Below, one piece after another: positions 39,086-44,604 of a stretch of 44,604 nt of DNA (its first letter is position 1; every line of letters begins with the position of its first letter). The DNA comes from UBA7683 sp964643895 (GTDB taxonomy: Bacteria; Patescibacteriota; Saccharimonadia; Saccharimonadales; UBA7683): the NCBI GenBank assembly GCA_964643895.1, contig CAZXUE010000006.1, forward strand, positions 1-44,604. Direction: 5' to 3'. A program made the translations under genes and the position numbers. The notes under the pieces are model-generated. The model made no database searches, was not told the origin of the DNA, and was given only the letters and a program-made list of their open reading frames with translations.

Positions 39086-41110
39086 GGATATGCAGGTTTC
39101 TGGCTTAAGCTTAACTAATCCTAGAATAGACGAGAGTAAAAGCAGTGTAATGAAGCCAGCAAGAAGAGGAGTGTTGGTGCCAGTGCTAGCCAGCGAAGAT
39201 GAATTACCAGCAGCATTCGTGTTACTCGTGTTCTGATCTTCTTCAAGTGCTGCCCCAGAGGGATCAACAATCACCCCATTAGGCGCGCCGTCATCGTCAT
39301 ACTCGCCGCCATCAGTAATCTCATACTGCACCAAGAAAACAACGTCGTCATCGATTAGCGCACCTAGATTTTGCGCGCCATCGATATTGGTGTATGAACC
39401 ATTGGGTAGCCATTTGCGTACTTTGTAGGAATCGCTTCCTTCTACGCCATAATAGTACTGCCTAATTCTAGCCGTATCGCCACTACCGGAACAGCTTATA
39501 TGAAAGCTCGCCAACCCAAACGGGTAGTTGTAGCCAGCATCAGGGTGTTCACTTGATTCACTGCCCACCTGGAAGCCAGCGATACTCTCACAGTCTGTCT
39601 CAAATACGGCATAATTACCGGTTACAGAATTTATGTAGCTGATTACGTTTGCCTGTTCGGCATCAGCAGTGCCGTCATCATTTGCATCTCCGCCATTTGG
39701 ACCCGCCTGCTCAACTGAGTCTAAGCTTCCATCGGCGTCGGTGTCTATAATGGCTGCATTCACTGTAACATTGGTTGCGCTAACGGATGCAGCAGGATCT
39801 CCGCTAGCATTTTGATACGAGAGCACTACAGTATACACACCGTTGGGTAATGTATTTTGAGAGGCTGATAAAAGCGGTGCGCCCGTGGCCAAAACGTCCG
39901 TTGGATTAATAAAATACTCATATGGACCAGTTGCGGGGCTTCCGATATTTAGATCAATGGTTATCATATCACTGCCAATAAAGGTAAGCCGCACACTACC
40001 GGAAAGCGGATTCTCTCCGAGCATAAAATCGACTGGAATTAAACCATAGGTAGTATTGCTAACAGGAGCATCCATAGTCGGAGCAATAGTAGTGCCTGGT
40101 TCTGCACTAGCGGCTATAACAATAGTAAAGGTATCCGTGACTGTGCCGCCGTTGCCGTCATCGGCAATTACGTCGATTGATAAAGTGCCCGCATCGCCGT
40201 TAGTTGGTGTGCCGCTAAATGTGCGCGTAACGGCATCGAATGATAGCCACGAAGGTAAAGCACCGCCGCCGGCAAGTTGGGCTGAGTACGTTAGTGTTGT
40301 TCCGAAGTCAACATCGTCAAACGTATTGGCCGCGAATTGAAAATTAAATGCGGCATCTTCGGTGGCACTTTGGTTAGGAATGGGGTTGGCAGTAATGGGT
40401 GCGTCGTTAGCATTGGCAACCACAATATCAAACGTATCAGTAACAGTTCCGCCGCTACCATCGTCAGCGATCACTTCAACTGAGATAGTACCCACATCCT
40501 CATTGCTTGGCGTACCGCTGAACGTACGTGTTACGGGATCAAACGATAGCCACGTTGGCAAAGCTTCACCTCCAGCCAATTGTACCGAATACGTCAGCGT
40601 ATCACCTGGATCTAGATCATTAAACGTATTAATCGCGAACTGGAAGCTAAAAGCGGTGTCTTCAGTGGCGTTTTGGTTGGGAATGGGGTTGGTTATAGTA
40701 GGCTGAATCGAGCCTTCGTGATCCACGCTATAGATCTCTATGTCGAAAAAATCAGACACAGATGAACCACCGTCACTAGCGATCACTTCAACTGTTATAT
40801 TACCTACATCGCCGTTACTCGGAGTACCGCTGAAAGTGCGCGTGGCGGGATCGAACGACAACCATGCCGGAAGAGGGGTGCCCCCCGGCATTTGAGCTGC
40901 GTAGGTAAGTGAATCGCTCAGGTCTGGGTCATTAAACGTATTGGCAGCAAATGAGAAGTTAAAGACGGCATTTTCGATTGCATTTTGGTTGGGAATTGGA
41001 TTGACTACAGTAGGTTGTGCGGCCCATGCCGGTACGAAATGTCCTAAAATGACCCCTGTCATAATAAGAAGCAACACCCCAAGTAAGAACTTCAATTTCA
41101 ATTGACCCAC
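39065..41110 (-). CDS. LPXTG-like anchored adhesin with three Ig/cadherin-like repeats
   Basis: A 681-residue exported protein. Signal peptide at 1-31 (LLGVLLLIMTGVILGHFVPAWA). Three ~100-residue He_PIG/cadherin-like repeats follow, each starting NPIPNQNA/S and containing FSFAANTFND, LPAWLSFDPATRTFSGTPSNGDVG and DTFDI. Two further beta domains and a thrombospondin-3-like Ca2+ stretch (DTDADGSLDSVEQAGPNGGDANDDGTAD) come next. The C-terminus has LASTG, a hydrophobic segment and a basic tail, an LPXTG-like sorting signal with Ala for Pro. It should be attached to the wall by a sortase (none seen here) and could bind a host cell. GTG start with AGGAG 5 nt upstream. Confidence 0.85.
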   Translation of the reverse strand: MGQLKLKFLLGVLLLIMTGVILGHFVPAWAAQPTVVNPIPNQNAIENAVFNFSFAANTFNDPDLSDSLTYAAQMPGGTPLPAWLSFDPATRTFSGTPSNGDVGNITVEVIASDGGSSVSDFFDIEIYSVDHEGSIQPTITNPIPNQNATEDTAFSFQFAINTFNDLDPGDTLTYSVQLAGGEALPTWLSFDPVTRTFSGTPSNEDVGTISVEVIADDGSGGTVTDTFDIVVANANDAPITANPIPNQSATEDAAFNFQFAANTFDDVDFGTTLTYSAQLAGGGALPSWLSFDAVTRTFSGTPTNGDAGTLSIDVIADDGNGGTVTDTFTIVIAASAEPGTTIAPTMDAPVSNTTYGLIPVDFMLGENPLSGSVRLTFIGSDMITIDLNIGSPATGPYEYFINPTDVLATGAPLLSASQNTLPNGVYTVVLSYQNASGDPAASVSATNVTVNAAIIDTDADGSLDSVEQAGPNGGDANDDGTADAEQANVISYINSVTGNYAVFETDCESIAGFQVGSESSEHPDAGYNYPFGLASFHISCSGSGDTARIRQYYYGVEGSDSYKVRKWLPNGSYTNIDGAQNLGALIDDDVVFLVQYEITDGGEYDDDGAPNGVIVDPSGAALEEDQNTSNTNAAGNSSSLASTGTNTPLLAGFITLLLLSSILGLVKLKPETCISEPKQDS

Positions 41111-41226
41111 TTACGCTCCTCGACCTATTAATGCTTATGGCAAGCATACCACTAAGTACTCCTGGGTGTCGACATTGTTCTTTAAGTCATATAGCAAAAG
41201 CCCCATAGCGTGAGTGGTTACTAGGC

Positions 41227-41253
41227 TTTGGTTCAACTATCTAGTATTGGCTC
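41227..41253. repeat. direct repeat, right copy (upstream of adhesin)
   Basis: The second copy of the 27-bp repeat that also overlaps the adhesin's 3' end. On the minus strand the preceding frame reads VPFYPCYGVRDLEGEPILDS-stop, so it may be the tail of a lost gene. A hairpin ACCCC-TGTTAT-GGGGT lies beside it. Confidence 0.8.
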
Positions 41254-41358
41254 CCCCTCCAGGTCACGGACCCCATAACAGGGGTAGAATGGTACAAATG
41301 GGACACGGCAGGCGTAGTATCAAAAGTGTCTCACATTGGTAGACATAAGGAGGTATTA

Positions 41359-41844
41359 ATGCCAAAAGCACCTAAGAAAACCGAACAAAAGCCGCACGAA
41401 TTCACCGAAGAGGAGCTGCGCAGGCTGGTTGGATTTTTTGATGTCCTAATTGAAATGGACATGAAGCAGAAAAAGCTATACAAACGACTCGATACCGAGC
41501 CAAAGGGTTTTGCCATGCCCGGCGAAGGCCGCGACTGTTCATTATGCGAACGTGGTGTATACGACGGTGATGGCTGGTTTGATAAATGGGGATTTAAATG
41601 CTCTAACTGCCAAGATGCGGTCAACAAGCGGAAGATCGCTGCTTCGCTCTGCCGAGACCACAAGCACGAGAAGGCAATACCCGACACTACCCTGGCTATG
41701 AAGCTAGACGTTAAAGTGCATACCTTGCGTAAGTATATTCGCGAGGGTAAGATCATTGGTCGTCGCATACCGAATGGGCCAAATATGATTTTGCGGAAGG
41801 ATAATCCGAATTTGGGTGATGTTTTGGCGCAGCTTGCAAAATAA
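41359..41844 (+). CDS. zinc-ribbon and MerR-like HTH protein, unknown
   Basis: A ~161-residue basic protein. A helical N-terminus is followed by a Cys cluster (DCSLCERGVYDGDGWFDKWGFKCSNCQDAV, CxxC...CxxC) that should bind zinc, and by a C-terminal MerR/AlpA-like helix-turn-helix (DTTLAMKLDVKVHTLRKYIREGKIIGRRI). It is probably a DNA-binding regulator or a mobile-element-type accessory protein. Start at the ATG 5 nt after AAGGAGG. It stands next to the right copy of the direct repeat. Confidence 0.7.
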   Translation: MPKAPKKTEQKPHEFTEEELRRLVGFFDVLIEMDMKQKKLYKRLDTEPKGFAMPGEGRDCSLCERGVYDGDGWFDKWGFKCSNCQDAVNKRKIAASLCRDHKHEKAIPDTTLAMKLDVKVHTLRKYIREGKIIGRRIPNGPNMILRKDNPNLGDVLAQLAK

Positions 41845-41867
41845 CTGATTTGATATAATTAGATTAT

Positions 41868-42368
41868 ATGGGCGAAATAATTAATGCCGTGTCAGATTTT
41901 GTGAAAGATTATGGAGGTTTGGGCTGGGTAATTGCCGCCGCAGCCCTAGCCTTCACCGTATTTCAGTTTTTATACAAGCGTAGGACTGGCGGAGTGAAAC
42001 TTGACGTAACCTTTTCAAATGGCGTCCTGACGTACCCAAACGGTGAGCTGAGCGATCCGATGATATTCCTAAAAATCGCTAATACCGGTGGCAAAAAAGT
42101 TGTACTATGTAGCGTTTCGTTAAATATAAAAAGTAAACCCGCCAGCAGTGTTATTAATGGATATGGCCATCTGCAGCAGATGCCATACGTTTTAGAGCCA
42201 GGCTACGACTATCAGGTTTGGTATGAACTTCTTCCTATAGCTAAGAATTTAAAGAAGAATGGACAATCGGGCAAGATTGCTATTCATGGTGAGTATTCCA
42301 CGCAGGCAAATGGAAGATTTAAAGCCAAAAAGCCTTATAGGCTTGACGTTGATGGATGGACTAAATAG
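41868..42368 (+). CDS. single-pass membrane protein with beta-sandwich domain, unknown
   Basis: A 166-residue protein with one N-terminal membrane segment (GGLGWVIAAAALAFTVFQFLY) and a ~130-residue beta-rich domain (KLDVTFSNGVLTYPN, MIFLKIANTGGKKVVLCSVSLNI) resembling an immunoglobulin-like fold. With no signal for export after the TM, the sequence does not tell on which side the domain lies; basic residues after the TM suggest the cytoplasm. TATAAT lies 8 nt before the ATG. Its 3' end overlaps the convergent HEPN-like gene by 8 nt. Confidence 0.65.
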   Translation: MGEIINAVSDFVKDYGGLGWVIAAAALAFTVFQFLYKRRTGGVKLDVTFSNGVLTYPNGELSDPMIFLKIANTGGKKVVLCSVSLNIKSKPASSVINGYGHLQQMPYVLEPGYDYQVWYELLPIAKNLKKNGQSGKIAIHGEYSTQANGRFKAKKPYRLDVDGWTK

Positions 42369-43575
42369 TAGACTTCAGCTTCACCAGAATTTTACTCATT
42401 ATTTCCGAGAAATGTTCATAATCAAAATCAACACTCATTAACGGGAGCCAAATTGTCCCACCGTTTTTGCCAGGGACGTGCATGATATTTCGAGCAATAA
42501 CTTTATAGTTATTTTTTATACGTGCCATTTCAAAGGCCATTGCCCTGTGTGCATCGTACATTTCCTGAGGTACTAGACGCGCTAACTGTGTCCAATCCAT
42601 TTGTTTATCGACTATGGCATTTATTTCGATATCAGTGAGTGGCGTCTTTATCTCTTCAACCAAAGGCGTTTGCCGCATATCCCCTTCATGCGCGATGAAA
42701 TTACGGCGCTTTTTTAGAAATGCCATCCAGTGATTAATTTTCTTCACGGAAAGTTTTCTTGCAAGACCTGTACGTTTTTCCTTATTCCTTTTAATGAAGG
42801 TCGCTTTCTCTAGCCCTAGATCGCTATATTTATCACGAGGTATCTTCAATTTAAGAAAGTCGTTCAAAAGCCTCGCCATAGAGTCTAAGGCGCCAGCAAG
42901 CAAAAAATAATAGTTACTAATGTGATAGTTCAGCTCCAAGTTGTAAGTGTCGTCATCGCCGATGCCAGATCGCTCGGCTTTGCGAAGTCTTTTTACGTAA
43001 TATTGTAGTAAATCCCTAGCATAATCAATCTGCTTAATCTTGTTTACTATGTATCGAATACGGTCAATCTGTTCACTGGTATACTTTGAGCTTCTTTGGC
43101 ACTCCACCATGTAATTATAATAATCTTGACAGAGACCTGGCTGCTCCATGTAGCGTAATAGCGGCTGCATATTCCAGACAGGTTCACGTAATCTCCACGC
43201 GACACCGCTGCCTACTAAGAAATTTTCGATCGAATAAACAAGCTCTTCAATTGTTTGTACAATCTCAACCTTATAGAAGTTTTTGTTTGTGAATTTATCT
43301 GAATATGACCCGTCGAGATCTAATATTACATCAAGATCGTCTGAACCAATCTTTGCTAATAGGTTTTCCTCGCTTAGCGGACTATTAAATTGCACCGATA
43401 CTTTGAGGTTTGATCTTCCAATGTCAGATAGATATGTGTGTAAAATATCAATTTGCCCAAGAAGTTCAGCCAGGTCTGGGTTTGAGGCATCTCCCAAAAT
43501 TAAGACCTTCAAAGTATTAAACTGATGCAATATCGGTCTAAGCTCAGGGTAGATTACTCCATTTACCATCGGCAT
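42361..43575 (-). CDS. HEPN-like protein with N-terminal alpha/beta domain
   Basis: A ~404-residue soluble protein of unknown family. The first ~100 residues are an alpha/beta part with strands LKVLILGD, LKVSVQFN and DVILDLDG. The rest is helical. In the C-terminal half is an R-x4-H motif (RRNFIAHEG) following a helix with many aromatic residues (NYHISNYYFLLAGALDSMARLLNDFL), the pattern of HEPN domains, whose R-x4-6-H motif is the RNase active site. HEPN RNases are often toxin or antiviral effectors. The ATG at 43575 lies 4 nt past the stop of the DUF2779 gene, so they form an operon. Two in-frame Met follow. Confidence 0.6.
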   Translation of the reverse strand: MPMVNGVIYPELRPILHQFNTLKVLILGDASNPDLAELLGQIDILHTYLSDIGRSNLKVSVQFNSPLSEENLLAKIGSDDLDVILDLDGSYSDKFTNKNFYKVEIVQTIEELVYSIENFLVGSGVAWRLREPVWNMQPLLRYMEQPGLCQDYYNYMVECQRSSKYTSEQIDRIRYIVNKIKQIDYARDLLQYYVKRLRKAERSGIGDDDTYNLELNYHISNYYFLLAGALDSMARLLNDFLKLKIPRDKYSDLGLEKATFIKRNKEKRTGLARKLSVKKINHWMAFLKKRRNFIAHEGDMRQTPLVEEIKTPLTDIEINAIVDKQMDWTQLARLVPQEMYDAHRAMAFEMARIKNNYKVIARNIMHVPGKNGGTIWLPLMSVDFDYEHFSEIMSKILVKLKSTI

Positions 43576-43579
43576 TGCG

Positions 43580-44604
43580 CTAAACAACTTTCCCGGATGC
43601 TTCCTTTAGTTCCCTAAATATCTCAACCATTGCCCAAGTATCCATCTTGCAGTATTCAGTTAGGTCTGCGAGTATCTGATCCTTCTGGTCGGCTCGTGTT
43701 TCATCAAGCACCGCCTCCATCCAAAGTCGCTGGGCTGAGTTGCCGTCTTGAATACCAAGGTCTTTGTAGCTTAGCTCAGGGCACACTACAGGCAGTACCT
43801 TTTTGATACTCGCGCTTCCCTCGCAGCGCGGATCGTCATACCATTTAGCCTTAAATGGGATCATGAGGTCGACGACACGCTCGTTAATGGCCTTAATCTG
43901 CTCAGTATATTCCGGATACATCCGCCCCAGCTCTTCGTTTACCGATTTTTCAAAGCGCATATTCCAGGTAATAATTGAGCCGGAATCACCCATGTCTGCT
44001 ACTAGCTGCTTGGCTAAGTCTGGCGCTGGATTAGTGTTATCTTTGTGAAGATACTCTCTATGTTCTACTTCACCACCCGGTTCACGGATGATATGCAGAG
44101 AATATTGAAACGGTACTTGCTGGTACGGTCGCTGGCCGTTGAAATATGGCACAAGGCCCTGCATCGTTTCATAGTCAAAAAAGTAGAGTGGATATTGTAG
44201 TTCACCCAAAAATCGTTCGATCTCTTGCTTGTTGATTTCGGCACGAGTATCTTCAGGCCAGATTTTAGGCTCGGGCGGAAATATATTTTCGTAAACCTTC
44301 ATCCATTCAGATTTTGAACCAAGCTTAGCCAGTTCCGGATTTGGATCAGGCATTTCTGCTTGCGCGGCAGCTTTCTTTGCTGTTTCCATGTATTCTGGAG
44401 TCTTTAAAGCAACTTCATTTACCTCATCGGTCACATCAGCAAACGTTGTTAGTTCTTTTGGGTTGACTTCACCCACCCGTACAGACTGATTATTTACATG
44501 AATCACTGATATGTTTCGGACTGTAAAGCCATTTCCCTCAAGCACGGTCTTTTGGAACGCAAGATCGTATAGGTGATCGGGCTTAACGCGTGTGCTGGAT
44601 TTAA
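43580..44604 (-). CDS. DUF2779 protein, 5' end beyond the window
   Basis: At least 341 residues; the frame is open to the window edge (DHLYDLAFQKTVLEGNG precedes the first visible GTG). The stretch PLYFFDYETMQGLVPYFNGQRPYQQVPFQYSLHI is the DUF2779 (PF11074) signature: an RNase-H-like exonuclease fold with acidic residues in DYET, IITWNMRFEKSVNEEL, and LTEYCKMDTWAMVEIFREL (DnaQ-like D-E-D pattern). The upstream part resembles the PD-(D/E)xK segment often found before it. Predicted nuclease; role in the cell unknown. Pairs with the HEPN-like gene downstream. Confidence 0.82.
   Translation of the reverse strand, partial: KSSTRVKPDHLYDLAFQKTVLEGNGFTVRNISVIHVNNQSVRVGEVNPKELTTFADVTDEVNEVALKTPEYMETAKKAAAQAEMPDPNPELAKLGSKSEWMKVYENIFPPEPKIWPEDTRAEINKQEIERFLGELQYPLYFFDYETMQGLVPYFNGQRPYQQVPFQYSLHIIREPGGEVEHREYLHKDNTNPAPDLAKQLVADMGDSGSIITWNMRFEKSVNEELGRMYPEYTEQIKAINERVVDLMIPFKAKWYDDPRCEGSASIKKVLPVVCPELSYKDLGIQDGNSAQRLWMEAVLDETRADQKDQILADLTEYCKMDTWAMVEIFRELKEASGKVV

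Noticed and set aside
1..44604. CRISPR array, insertion sequence, toxin-antitoxin pair or rRNA genes
   Set aside because: I looked for regularly spaced direct repeats, transposase motifs, terminal inverted repeats and rRNA core sequences and found none.

Overview
The window most likely comes from a Patescibacteria/CPR genome, best matching Candidatus Saccharibacteria (TM7). This is inference from content: an archaeal-type 437-residue AspRS, compact genes with 1-4 nt overlaps, many small proteins with one N-terminal membrane segment (two of them sharing a GGF-VY-SFAA motif), tail-fibre-like and LPXTG-like surface proteins, and peptidoglycan genes. TGA ends several genes, so the code is standard rather than the recoded code of Gracilibacteria. 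No rRNA, CRISPR array, transposase, integrase or prophage module is visible.

Layout. 1-5,500: a cut-off initiator tRNA, a DivIC/FtsB-like gene, three membrane-anchored envelope proteins and a second CAU-anticodon tRNA; a conserved 145-146 nt structured element lies upstream of each tRNA locus. 5,500-9,600: an ABC-2 exporter, its permease interrupted by a 10-N assembly gap, and small envelope proteins. 9,700-14,900: MurC, TrmB, a MazG-like protein, an MscS channel and a MutY-like glycosylase without the iron-sulfur cluster. 14,900-18,300: a beta-propeller membrane protein and an L,D-transpeptidase. 18,600-23,900: a D-amino-acid oxidase-like enzyme, two D-2-hydroxyacid dehydrogenase homologues, a divergent TrmB-type regulator and an AEC transporter. 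23,900-32,250: aspS with a structured leader, a CBS protein, a DsbA-like thioredoxin, a Kef-type antiporter, a methyltransferase, a hydrolase, GltS and NadD. 32,240-34,000: an unrecognised Cys-rich protein behind a compact cobalamin-riboswitch-like leader. 34,000-38,800: small membrane proteins, a response regulator with a degenerate receiver, and a Crp/Fnr-type regulator beside a tail-fibre-like surface protein with a TGTGA-N6-TCACA operator between them. 39,000-44,604: a sortase-type adhesin flanked by a direct repeat, a zinc-ribbon/HTH protein, and a HEPN-like protein next to a DUF2779 protein that runs off the window.

The observations I rank highest are: the cobalamin-type leader whose 3' end can compete for the hairpin hiding the ribosome-binding site of an unknown gene; the paired tRNA-leader element with compensatory base changes; the CRP-type operator placed to control both the regulator and a surface-fibre gene; and about ten genes whose -10 box lies only 6-8 nt before the start codon, implying leaderless mRNAs.
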